Shown here in pieces: positions 48,250-58,432 of a stretch of DNA of 64,000 bases. How positions within the stretch are numbered: position 1 is the first letter of the stretch; each line of letters starts with the position of its first letter. The notes beneath the pieces are model-generated. The model was given only the letters and a program-made list of their open reading frames with translations. It was not told where the DNA came from and did not search any database. A program made the translations under genes and the position numbers. Source of the stretch: Symsagittifera roscoffensis (Eukaryota > Xenacoelomorpha > Acoela > Convolutidae); NCBI RefSeq assembly GCF_963678635.1, contig NC_087064.1, positions 25,214,189-25,278,188 on the forward strand, read 5' to 3'.

Positions 48250-51085
48250 AAAAAAGAAAAATAATTGAAGTTACCAAAAATTCACAGAAGTGAAGAAAAA
48301 ATTTTTTCCGCAGACCAATACATCAAAATACTTTCAATTACAAATAGTTAAAAATTAAATTGTTGAAACTTGATGTGCGAACCTAGCCGACAAAAATAGG
48401 CATATTAGCATTAGACCCACAATTAAAACCTTCAAGTAGAAAATTATCAGCTTTTAGTCTTCACAGGCATGAACTTTAACTAGACGCTGAGCGAGAAAAA
48501 GAAGTAGCAGGAGCTTCAAATGCTAATTAACTAAATTGATGAAATATTTTAGCAAACTTTTTTAAGAGAAAAAAGGTTGGTACCCGATTTATACTCACTT
48601 GCTCTCGCAGGTGTGTTAACTTTTATACGCTTTCTTATTTCAAAAACACAAATACTTTCTGAATGAAAATTAATCTCTGAATGAAAATTAAGCAGTCGTA
48701 AACCAGACAATTTAGCTAATGGGTGGTTAAAAAGTGTTGAAGTACAAAGAGACTGGAAAAAAAGTTGATAGAACTAACTTCAACATTTTCCATCTTTCGA
48801 AGAAAAAGTAAATCACGTTTAAGTTCTTTGGAATTTAAGAACTGTTCATGATTCGCCTTTTCGTCTTAAAATTAACCCATTTCTGAGCGGAAAAATATTT
48901 TTTATTTCACGAGGGAATTCAGAAAATGACAGTCACTTTATGAAATGATTTCGTTTTTGTTTTTCGTCGACTTCAAACTATTGCTGCACGATACGGGAGT
49001 TTGTCTTTTTTGGAAATGAACATAACTTCGAAGTCAACATCAAATCTCCGAAAAATCAAATCAGAACGAGAGTTTCTACATAAATGTGTTGAATATGTCC
49101 AAAGCAAAGCCGAGCTTAGCAACAATTTCGATGCCATCCGTCATTGAGCTAGCAGAGAGAAACTGAGACAGAAACCTTCAAGTCGAAAAAAAATATATTT
49201 TTTTTTAATCGAAAATGAAATGAAATCTAAAAAAACTTGACTCAAGCAGCACATAAGCCACAACCAGCAGCAAATAAGCCGGGCGACATCAAGCTAAAAC
49301 TGCGCAGACGCCAGCTTCAGATATAAAACTTTGAAATTTAAAATTTTTCGCCCAATCCATCTTAATAAATGATTTGAAATGAGGTAAGCAAGTCGATAAA
49401 ACACGAACCGAACCTGTTACAAAAACATTTAATCAACAAAATCAGAGTTGATAGCCTTACAAATTAAAGAACAAATTTCAATTATTGTTAAATTAGCGTA
49501 AATCATAAAATATATATATGCTTTGAAAAAACTCCAGGCTTTGGAAAGTAAGCCAACAAAAAATAAATTGAGGCATTGTAGTCCGACAATTCAAGTTTTC
49601 TCAAAGAATCATTTTTCCCAATATATGGAAGAAAAGCAAAGTCCGTCCGTGGCTCGAAACAAAAACATTACGTCCCGAAGCCATGCGCTTTACGTCAAGA
49701 CCAAAAGAGAAGGGGACTGAAAAAAATTGAGGTTCCATAAAAATCAATGTCAAAGTCTTACAGATGTGTACGAACTTTTGTTTTCGAGGAAAAAATCTAG
49801 TTCCCGACTACAAGTACACTTGCTCTCCATAGTGAACACATTATTTTCCAAAACTTTAATACAAAGCTACCAAAATGAACAAAAATATGAACACTGAATA
49901 ACATAAGACTTAAACTTAATTGCAAAAAAATAGATTAAGTTATCGCCTTATTCCTATGTTCAAAAACAAATCACGTAAACCCTTTGGATTTCAAGAATTG
50001 TTTATGATTGTCATTTTCGTCTTAAAATTATCCCATTAAGAGAAAACTGAATCAAGATATATTTTTTAATCCGCAGGGAAATCAGAAAATGAAAATCAAT
50101 TTGTGAAACGACATCATTCTTGTTTTTTTTACACATTCAAACTTTTGCTGTTCTATAGTGGAGCTTGGCTTTTCTGGAGAAGTTCCGAACTTCAAAGTCA
50201 AAATCGCAAGAAATCAGATCAAAGCGGAAGTTTTTACACGAGGTGTTTAAAATGTGCAAAAAATCGAATGCAGAAGCAAAGCCGAGCTTAGTAGCAATTT
50301 CGATACAACCTAAACAGAGCCAGCAGAGAGAAATAAAGATTTTAAGTCGATTTTTTAAATCGAAACAATTATATCTTCCAATACTTAAACATTTGTCTCG
50401 AATGATACTCATATTGAGAAAAACTTGCCAAAATATACAATCATTTGAGCAGCATATAAGCCAAAAGCCGAGAAGCAAACTAGTCGAGCGGCATTAAGCC
50501 AAAAAGCATACTGTGCAGAAGCCAGCTGAGTCTAAAACAATATGTTCATCAAACGTTTTAGGCTATAAAATTTTGATATTTGAAGATTTACGCCCCAATC
50601 TGCGCCTAAAACCCAGCGAAGCATAACAACTTATTTTTGCATTTCAAAGTTGCAAATGAGGCAACAAAGTCGATATAACAAGAGCCGAACCAATTTAAGC
50701 GGATAATAAAATTAACAAAAATACAGAGTTGGTAGCCTTACAAATTATAGAACGAGTTTGAATTTTAGTTAAATTAGCGCAAATCAGAAGAAAAAACTCA
50801 ACGCATTGGAAAGTAAGCCAGCAACAAATCAGACAAATGATAACCAGAAATCTCAAGTTATCCTTAAAATATCAAGTTCTACATATCGAAGAAAACCAAT
50901 AAAATCAGCCGAGAGTCCACTTGGTACTCCGAAGATACGTGCTTCAACTCTAGAGCAAGTGAGAAAGGGCTTGAAGATGATGAGGTCACATAATATATCA
51001 AGATCAATTTCATACAGATATGTAAGAAAGTTATTAACGGTAAAGCGTAGTTACCGATTACAAGACACTTACTCTCGCGAGTGAA
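48250..51085 (-). repeat. Tandem copies of the dispersed family right of the array
   Basis: At least two units of about 1.2 kb lie head to tail, each best read on the minus strand. Shared blocks are CTTGCTCTC.C-type ends near 48,590, 49,810 and 51,060; AAGCAAAGCCGAGCTTAG near 49,102 and 50,274; TAGCCTTACAAATTA near 49,451 and 50,732; and AAAGTAAGCCA.CAA near 49,545 and 50,808. B-box-like minus-strand blocks occur at about 49,650-49,670 (GTTTCGAGCCACGGACGG). Open stretches of 60-113 codons on both strands at 49,523-51,109 overlap one another and these blocks; none is a convincing gene. Confidence 0.65.
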
Positions 51086-52384
51086 AAAAAATGGGAAAGT
51101 TGTCAACATTTCAAGTGATAGACGTTATATTTACCAAAAAAAAACACATCTCTTTGTATTGCAACACTAGGAAAGCCTGAAAATAACGAGATGCATAGTT
51201 CACCTGATAAAACAAAAACCAGCTACACGTAGAAAGAACAAGCGTTGACAGATTCCCAAATGAAAAATGCTCTACAAAAAAGTCAACATTCGTAAGCATT
51301 CAAACCCCAGAAGAATAGCGCATGTTACCAACTGAGTCTTCAAGTCCTCATTCAGCTAACTTGTTCCAATATAAACATCTAGTTCCTAGAGCTCACTTGC
51401 GCGAAAGCATCTAAATGCAAATAACCAAAAGTCATGTTCCTCCGAAGATTATCGCTGCGACACAAAACAAACCGGGTTGTAGTATAACGCTGCAGTCAGC
51501 TGAAGTAATGAAGTTTTTGAAGTTTTGTACCCTAATTTAAAAACAAAAAACGTGTTTTTTAATGATTAAAAGAGAAAGCTTTTAAATTTTTCCTGAAATT
51601 TGAGTTTATTATTTGATTCGATTATGAGAGAAAATATAGTTTCGACCAGTTTATTTATTTAAAAACGTATTGGTCATCCTTCTTATGGATTCGGCACCGT
51701 AATCACCCAAAGGGTTCCCTCTTTGGAACTATTTCATGATATCTACTTTTGGTAGACCAATTTTTCTACAATACCATTTTTGAGTGGTGCGCGCGTCAAG
51801 AACGCTGTTTTTGGCCAAAAAGCCAAAACACTTTGAGTTGGGCTCGCGCCAAAAATCCATTTTTTTACCGAGAAAACCATACTACCTTAGAGCCATACAA
51901 ACCTTCAGAAAATAACCTTAAAATGCCATTGTGGCCTGTTTTTAAAAATTTTGTCTGCGGCACACCAAATTTTGTCTAAATAGGGTCTTCATAATTCTCT
52001 GGGAGAGCTCGGGAAGTCAATTAATCAATTTTGAAGGCCAAAAAAAGTGGACTTAAGTTTTTGAAAATCTGCTTTTGGCTTGTCGTCTATCAAGACGGAA
52101 CTAACAGATAAAACTAGGTTCAGAGAAACAATTAATTATTGAATTAATCGATAAAAGCTATTTTTACAGACATTGTACAAAAATATTTTACACTTTAAAC
52201 GTACAAAAACATTTATACACTTTTTACATTTTGAAAATGGGTCACTGATATTCATTTACGAATTTCACTTTACCTGATATGATGCATAGTTTGAAATGTT
52301 GACATTTACATTAATAGGTATGCTTTCAAAGAAACCAGGAAATTAAACGCAGAATTGAAAATTAAAGCTTTCTTCAGTTCTCAA
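51086..52384. other. Spacer and probable 3' region of the tetraspanin gene
   Basis: No gene recognised. A perfect 14-bp palindrome (TTTTTGGCCAAAAA, 51,808-51,821) sits inside a G+C-richer patch (51,780-51,860). Two overlapping AATAAA hexamers on the minus strand (51,650-51,659) lie about 725 nt beyond the tetraspanin stop and could be its poly(A) signal. No closer canonical hexamer was seen. Confidence 0.4.
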
Positions 52385-55300
52385 CTAAACATCGAACTCA
52401 TTACTGTCCTCCGGTGGTGCCGGCAGAGAAGGCGGCGGCATTTGAGGTCGATCTCCGACTTTCTGTGGTGATGCCACTGGCATTTGCGGGATAAATTTGG
52501 GCGGATGATTTATGAAGTTAGCGTGGTTCCGGGTAAAGCCACCTTCGCGTCCATAGCCAGACCTCTGCGAACTTCGCACACTTCCTGCCACAGAGACAGG
52601 AGCTCGCAACTTGTTTTCAGGCAGTCGTTGTGAATTGTGACTTGAGATACTTCCCACTCCAGTAGATTGCGACCTCATGGTTCCCGCGTGATTCATCTGG
52701 TTCGTTGCACTTTCCGGAGGGGGTGGCAATGGAGGAAGCTCATCGTCTTTCGAAAGTTCTTTAACCAGCATCCACGACGAGATGGCTCCTACCATCTCGC
52801 AGATGGTACAAATACCCAAAACAATAACAATAACGCCGATAAACGCCCATATAAGATCATCCACTGTTCTTCGACAGCCTTCCGTGTAATACAGAGAACT
52901 GTCTGTCATTTTCTGACAAGCAGGTTCGACAGGCTTGGTGCTTGCATAAGCTCGGCAGCAACTCCGTGGAATCTTCTGTTCTTTGTTGCCTTCCTCGTAG
53001 AACGGGGTAAATTTCCAGTCACTCGGGCCATCTGCACCACAGCATTCTCGAGACTTCTGGAAAAAATCCCAAACATCAGTAGTCATTTGGAACTCCTCCG
53101 TCCCATATTTTCGCATTAAGGCGTAAATTTGATCATTCACGTCTTCCTGTGCTCGAAACTCCATGACGAAGGCAACGATGATGCAGATCGCATTGAGTAC
53201 AAAAGCGATAACCATCAAGGCAATGGAAAATTTCAGGAGATTGAGCTCCTCCTAGCAACAAAACAATGTATGTTAATGCTCATTAATGCTAAAATTTGAA
53301 AGCCGGAAGTTGATCTTAATCTTGTTGAAAATCATGTTTTTAGTACAAATCGTTTATGTGAAAACTTATTAAAATCTGATTTTTGATAAACTAAGCAACC
53401 AAAAGACGGAAGTTTAAAGAATCCTTCATGATACTTCATAAATGGGTGCATATACAAGACAGTCCCATGCAAAAGAGTCCAAAACATCAAAAGAAAGTTC
53501 TAAGAAACAGTCCCATACAAAAGAGTCCAATCCAAAACCATTTGATTTTTTTTACCTGAATCTTTTGGCGCCAGCAGAATTCATTTACGCTTTGAAAAAT
53601 CAAACATGAGCGTTATTACAGATCAAAGAACCAAAGATCGAACAGTAAGTCAGATCAAACTCAAAGACCTCATGGTATACTGGTTAAGGCGTTAGACTCA
53701 AACTCTAGAGATCAAAGGATCGATTCCCCGGCCGCACAATTTGGGTAAATTTATAATGGGTATATCTAGGGTACAACAAAGTGTTCAACCTTTAGGGTTG
53801 GGCGGGGGAAAAAGAAAATCAACAGCTTGTATGTACCCATTATTTTGCCGGTTTCAAATCGACATTAACTCAATTTTGAACAATAAAGGAAAATAAATGA
53901 ACTTGAAAAACTTTTTATTGCTTGGCAATGTGGAATAAATGCAAAAACTGAAAACAAAAAACTTCTGATTATAATTGAATATTACATCAATATCCTTTCA
54001 AAGGATATCGTTGGGCTGATATGACCTAATCATAGTGGTTAAATTTTTGTCGAGTTTTTGGTGTTAAACCTTTTTGGGCCCGGCTACATTTTGTCCTGCT
54101 CACATTTTTTCGAACAGTATTTCCGCATTTTTTTGTTCGTCCTTGAACTTCTCAATCAGTTTTGGAAATGAAGGGTCCTTACTCTTGACCACTTTCACAA
54201 AATTACTGCTCCAATCTTCTACAGCATTGTTGGTGCAGGGAATATAGTTTTTTTTTAAACTCTTTGATGTCAACTCCATTGCTTCATGTGAATTCTGGGA
54301 TACTGTCGTCATTGAGAAGTCAGCCTGACAATACGTCTTCGAAATAGTTGAATATTGGTTGACTTTTTTCAGATGCCATACCTTGAAGAATCTCGAACGC
54401 AGTGGGGACGTCCTCTATGGACAGAAAGGTTGTTGCGAGAAGCATTCGATTAAGTTCGCGAAAATTAAGGTCATTGTTGTAATTCTGAGTATTGCCTGAC
54501 GACTGAACATGTCGCCAGACGCTTTGATTTATATGGAAAATACAAAACTGAATTTGAGCGTTCTGATGGGTAGCTATTATTGAGTTTCGCACAGCTAGTT
54601 CAAAATCAATTGTAACGCGTTTTGGGGATTTAACTTTTAGAATACTGAGAAGGCGACAATAAGTTGAGTCCTTTTTTTCGGGTAGCAGAGGGTTAAAAAA
54701 TGGAATAAGGCATCCTTCAACTGAAACGTGTATTGTATAAATCTGGTAGAATATATTGGGAGCAGTCGAAAACGTTCCCTCACAGAACCAATCATCTGAT
54801 AAAGATAGTAGGTCTAACTCGGGTAACGTAGCGAACACAATCACCCGATTTTCATCATGGGGACCAGAATTGTGCAGAAGGGACTGCTCTCCTTCGTGAG
54901 TTTCCTACAGAGCCAGTGGTAATTCAAAGCCAGTCAGCGAAGTGGGCTCTGCCATCTTTGGTCTTTTATTCGCGTCAAACTCTATTTACAGCTTGCCGAT
55001 GAGCAGAATATTTTGGTAAATGAACAGCTGTTTCTCGGTTCACATCACGTTGAGCTGCGAAAAAAGTCTGCCGTGGGGTTACATCAGACACTGCTGCTCG
55101 ATCCCTTAGTGTTTTTCTGAACTTATGTTTCTCGATGTCAGCTGGATCGGGGAAGTGGCAGTGATCTTTAACGATCTCAACGGAGTCCTCTTTTGTACGC
55201 ACACGTTCATTGCAACTATTTTGTGCGCAGCGCCAGGAAAGGGAGTTGTCTGACCTTGCTCGGTGTGTAACATAAGCATGCCCCTCAAAAATCATTCACT

Positions 55301-56997
55301 CAAAAATTTTGTTAGTAAGTACGATTTGCAACTATAGTTAGTGAATTTCGTTTCTATTGAGTGTTGCTAAGTGATCGCAAATGAAACAACTTGAACAACC
55401 TGTCTCTTTCTACATGGATTAAATAAAGAGTCCGCTTTTTTAATTGCTTTAACTTTTATGTTTTGCATATTATTGCTTTTAATGAGTGGCCGCTGCCGTT
55501 ATCTAGGTTGATCTAATTTCTCTACTATACTACCTATTATTCTCCGGATTAGTTGGAATCAAAATAAGTTCAATCCGAGAGAAATTTTCTTATGAATTTC
55601 TGGAATAATTTTCACTTCGATCAATGGGACTGTTTTGTATGGGGCTCTGTTTTTTTTTGTATTTTGCTATGATTTTTCGGACTATTACGTAAAGGACTGT
55701 TTTGTATTGAACTATTTTGCATAGACACGCATAAAAGACATATTTTGAATTATAACTCTAAAAGATTATGCGTACTGTGAAAACCATTCAGTAAATAATC
55801 TTCCAAAAAGTTTTGAAAAAAAAAGTTTCAAACTACACCAGAAGCATATATCACGTTCTCCAAACGTTTGTTCAATTAGCAAAAATACAATAATTTATTT
55901 GGTGAAACTTTTTAGCAGTTCCTCTTGAAAATCTAAGTTCTTTGTCATTAAGCAAATAAGACTTGCGTAAACACATTTTTGGGTAATATCAGTAGCGATT
56001 TTTTATGTAAGAAATGCGGACTGTTGTCAGGAACGTTGCAACACAGACAACAAAGGAAAACTACACACTAGTATCAACCAACGGCTTCCTTCCTAATTCC
56101 AGCATGAACGATTTAACTGTTGCTGCTCTGCTTAGCCTGCCCCACACTATGGCTGGTCGCCATCAAGCTTCCATCATGTAACCAAAAACATCTCCTTTCA
56201 AGCGAGTTTCATCTAACCTGTCCGTGCTCTCGCTGGTGTTCATACGGCTTCCTTCGTGTTTCGACTAAATATAACTCTTAGCTCTCAGAAACTCACTTCC
56301 TGATCTGATCAGATTGTGAAAGAGAAGGGAAAGCTTCTCGAGGCGGTTTCTTTGAGATTTATGCAACTACTCTCATCTACTCTCGAAATAGAGACACCGT
56401 TTGCATACTTGAGCATTCCACTCCAAGAGAAACTTGGCCGTTGAGACGAAGATATTCATCGGGCATGACGGCATAGCGCGTTCGTGCGCTGGGCAAATTA
56501 ACCAGATCGCTCGTAAAATTGGCAGTGGTTACCCTTACTGAGAAACACTAAACACTAACCAATCTGAAGGGTTGATAGCCATCAGTTGGTCTCAACCTGG
56601 ATGTGAACCGCACTTTTCTACTCACAAGCAATTAAAAAGTAGGAAACCTATAAGACAATTCATGACGGAATTGTTTCAAACAATTAAAATATTATACAAT
56701 TGTACCACATCATTACAGGGAGGTCAAAGAACGAATGAAAAAAAAAACATTTGAATTTAATTGACTTACCCGAATACTAGCAGCCAAATTTGCACCAGCA
56801 GCGAGAAAAACCAGGACTGACAGTGCAATCGCTAGCTTGCAAACGATTTCCACTTTGTTAATTCTGATGTACCACTCAATAAAATTCGGATAAGTAAGGA
56901 AGGTTATCGAAGTGACAAATAAGGCCACACCCAAAAAACCGCATATGAAGGCCATAAAATTTGTCAAAAGCCGGGCATTTTTATAATTAACAGCCAT
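52385..56997 (-). CDS. Tetraspanin family membrane protein (two exons)
   Basis: Exons join as complement(52,385-53,251, 56,770-56,997), giving 364 residues. Exon 1 has 76 codons, starts at ATG with an in-frame TAG nine bases upstream, and ends at CGG|GTAAGT. Exon 2 opens after TTTTGTTGCTAG in phase 0. Four membrane segments are visible at about 9-33 (with the family's Asn at 13), 52-72, 79-108 and 208-238 (with a Glu in the ICEMVG stretch). The large extracellular loop (about 109-207) carries CCG at 146-148, a second CC at 174-175 and Cys 188 and 202, the six-cysteine type. Tetraspanins organise membrane microdomains with integrins, receptors and proteases. The cytoplasmic tail of about 125 residues is unusually long for the family and is Pro/Ser/Arg-rich (ELPPLPPPPES, ending DSNEFDV), suggesting SH3- or PDZ-type contacts; that is inference. 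Subfamily not assigned. Confidence 0.92.
53459..53540 (+). repeat. Candidate left terminal repeat of the MULE element
   Basis: Two copies of ACAGTCCCAT.CAAAAGAGTCC lie 49 bp apart (from 53,460 and 53,509). Inverted relatives occur at 55,622-55,725 on the other side of the transposase relic. Multiple subterminal repeats within terminal inverted repeats are common in DNA transposons. Confidence 0.5.
53675..53770 (+). repeat. tRNA-derived SINE-like sequence
   Basis: An A-box (TGGTATACTGG, then TTAAGGCG) and B-box (GGATCGATTCC) lie 44 nt apart, as in a type I tRNA. TTAGA-CTCAAAC-TCTAG makes an intact anticodon arm with a CAA anticodon. The T stem is only partly paired, and no proper acceptor stem was found, so this is a SINE head or tRNA pseudogene rather than a working gene. 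The unrelated sequence after it (to about 53,900, with GGTTGGGCGGGGG) may be the SINE body. Confidence 0.6.
54100..55310 (-). pseudogene. Degenerate MULE transposase with FLYWCH zinc finger
   Basis: Minus-strand pieces in family order. A FLYWCH-type finger at about 55,080-55,295 reads FEGHAYVTHRARSDN, WRCAQNSCNERVRT and DHCHFPDP. The MULE transposase core at 54,320-54,900 reads VIVFATLPELDLLS, CEGTFSTAP, YQIYTIHV, VTIDFELAVRNS, FCIFHINQSVWRHVQ and NYNNDLNFRELNR. The C-terminal part at 54,100-54,250 reads CTNNAVEDWSSNF (the TNNAVEGWH block). It is broken by an in-frame stop before the core (about 54,904), a frameshift around 54,970-54,980 and another near 54,312-54,330. The first catalytic Asp of the usual DGTF motif is Glu here; the DFE motif is intact. 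MULE transposases cut and paste their element through terminal inverted repeats. The copy is dead and lies in the sense direction within the tetraspanin intron. Confidence 0.85.
55622..55725 (-). repeat. Candidate right terminal repeat of the MULE element
   Basis: The minus strand carries CCCCATACAAAACAGTCCCA, a further ACAGTCC block and an outermost GTCTATGCAAAATAGTTCAA, resembling in inverted orientation the motifs at 53,459-53,540. If these are the ends, the element is about 2.27 kb. Target-site duplications were not evident. Confidence 0.45.
56380..56547 (-). other. Unassigned open stretch of 56 codons in a G+C-richer island
   Basis: Between TAG stops at 56,548-56,550 and 56,377-56,379 the minus strand is open, with protein-like composition (FTSDLVNLPSARTRYAVMPD, LRLNGQVSLGVECSSM). 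It lies in the tetraspanin intron but cannot be an exon of it, because exons 1 and 2 already join in phase between membrane segments 2 and 3. It may be a relic of another element. No family recognised. Confidence 0.3.
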
Positions 56998-57668
56998 TCT
57001 TCTCTAAAATGTATTACTCTTTTCAAAAAAAAAATTGAAAAAAAAAAACATTCTTTTAGTTTTTGGTTCTGTGCCATTCGACCACAAGGCAGTTTGTTTT
57101 TATTCGAGAAAAGAAAAACTGTAACATTCGTCTACTACAGTCACACATTGGGCTTAAGAAAAATAGGCCCTATAACTATTGGCTCAGGAGTCAGGGACAC
57201 TATCTCTTGTGTTTTTCCACCTCAAATCAGTCGGAGCCAATTCGGTTCGCTTGTGACATGAGACTACGACCCGCTACTGCTTAAGGCTACTACCAAAATA
57301 TCCCCCCACTCTAGAATTAAGAACGTCCCCATACTTAGGTCTCAAAATACCCAAAATACATGAACGCCGTTAAAAACCGGGTTGGAACAATCCGTTAAGT
57401 TGCTTTTTTATTAGACAGTGGAACTTTGATCCATTTCAGATGGATCAACCTAAAACTCGCCTTACCTCAACATAACAATCATAAAACACACTCTAGAAAT
57501 TAAATTAAGTACTCACATTGTAGCACGCTCAAGAACCAGGAAGTAAATAAGTCGGTAAACAACTCAAGAATCAACAAAGTAACTAAAATAAGTTTAATGT
57601 CAGTCAGTTTTAACAACAAGAACAAGTTTTTACTCTAGACTGCAGTTTTATGTGGACCATTGGGACAC
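56998..57668. promoter_or_regulatory. Region upstream of tetraspanin; perfect 9-bp stem-loop
   Basis: No gene recognised; the promoter of the minus-strand tetraspanin should lie here. TTGATCCAT (57,426-57,434), a 5-nt loop and ATGGATCAA (57,440-57,448) form a perfect hairpin, possibly a protein-binding palindrome or a chance structure. The open stretch on the plus strand at 57,063-57,284 is not supported. Confidence 0.3.
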
Positions 57669-57868
57669 TCAAGCTGTCCACCTTTCCGTCGAAGGTTCAC
57701 TCTGGTCCAGTTCGAATAATTGTTCTCTCGGGAATACTCTGTCTTCTATTTCAGATAGGACAGCTCTACTCTTGTTCACTATGATGGAAATTGCGAATTG
57801 CAATTTCACACTCGTTTTTATCTGACAACTTTCCCGCAATTGTTCTAAAATTGTTCTCTTTTCTTTTT
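57669..57868 (-). other. Unassigned open stretch downstream of the giant ORF
   Basis: The minus strand after an AG (CTGAAAATCAG, ending at 57,869) is open for 66 codons to a TGA at 57,669-57,671. Its composition is protein-like (LEQLRESCQIKTSVKLQFAI, SEIEDRVFPREQLFELDQSE). A second frame is open for about 40 codons as well. A perfect hairpin, GAAATTGC-loop-GCAATTTC (57,787-57,807), lies inside it. Whether this is an exon, part of the same element as the giant ORF, or chance is open. Confidence 0.25.
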
Positions 57869-57942
57869 CTGATTTTCAGTTATCGCGAGAAAATCGTGCA
57901 TGACATGTTCCATTCGAAATTTTGAAAAATTAAATTTCACTA

Positions 57943-58134
57943 CAAAATCAAGTGTTTTCTGCTCTTCTCAAGGTCAAACTTCCAAATATGACCGACTGGC
58001 ACATACTCCCCGGACTCGAGATCGATGTCCTCATCGCGTGCTGTCTTCTGCCAGTGAGTCCCAGAAAACCGAGTGTTGCTCAAGATACAGTGCCAGTGGT
58101 CATTTACAGAAGTTTGCAGCAGACTTAAGCTTAT
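57943..58134 (-). other. Unassigned 64-codon open stretch downstream of the giant ORF
   Basis: Open on the minus strand from a TAG at 58,135-58,137 to a TAG at 57,940-57,942, with strongly protein-like sequence (NTRFSGTHWQKTARDEDIDL, GEYVPVGHIWKFDLEKSRK). A GTAGTG donor-like site sits at its end and an acceptor-like CAG at 57,869-57,871, which would give an intron of about 80 bp to the next open stretch. No start codon precedes it. It could be an exon or a decayed remnant of the neighbouring element. Family not recognised. Confidence 0.35.
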
Positions 58135-58137
58135 CTA

Positions 58138-58432
58138 CACCCCAAAATTCACAGCCATGTAAAATTTTCACACTATTGCTAAACAGCAATCAAAATCTGC
58201 ACACACCTGCACCCTTGAATTTTCGCTTTTCAAGCCAATCATTTTAAAATCTCTTTTGTCCTATTCAATCAGGAAATTGTCATGCAGCATTTCGATTTAT
58301 ATAATAGATATAGTATATTAGTAACAATATTTGCTTTGTTAAAATTTCTTTTTCGTGAATCCAAGTTTCACTCGGATTCACACTCAAGCCCCCTTTCCCT
58401 CTCAAGACTCAAGATCCATCCGATTTGCCCAT
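58138..58432. other. Spacer after the giant ORF with stem-loop
   Basis: GTGAATCC (58,355-58,362) and GGATTCAC (58,374-58,381) form a perfect 8-bp stem with an 11-nt loop, starting about 50 nt beyond the stop of the giant ORF in its transcript sense. The rest is AT-rich without recognisable features. Confidence 0.4.

Larger units (their letters stand above)
53252..56769 (-). other. Intron of the tetraspanin gene, filled with mobile elements
   Basis: A 3,518-bp phase-0 intron with GTAAGT donor and TTGCTAG acceptor. It contains a tRNA-derived SINE-like sequence, a broken MULE transposase with candidate terminal repeats, and a G+C-richer island (56,050-56,550). Segments 53,252-53,450 and 55,730-56,050 show nothing further. 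Confidence 0.85.

Noticed and set aside
12662-51070. The recurring CTCGCGA..AGCAAG.G block as a functional tRNA-Thr gene (TTGTAA resembling a TGT anticodon loop)
   Set aside because: The distance to the nearest B-box-like block is 125-215 bp, there is no acceptor or T stem, and the putative anticodon stem does not pair consistently among copies.
52667-53119. Plus-strand open stretch of 150 codons
   Set aside because: Antisense to exon 2 of the tetraspanin gene.
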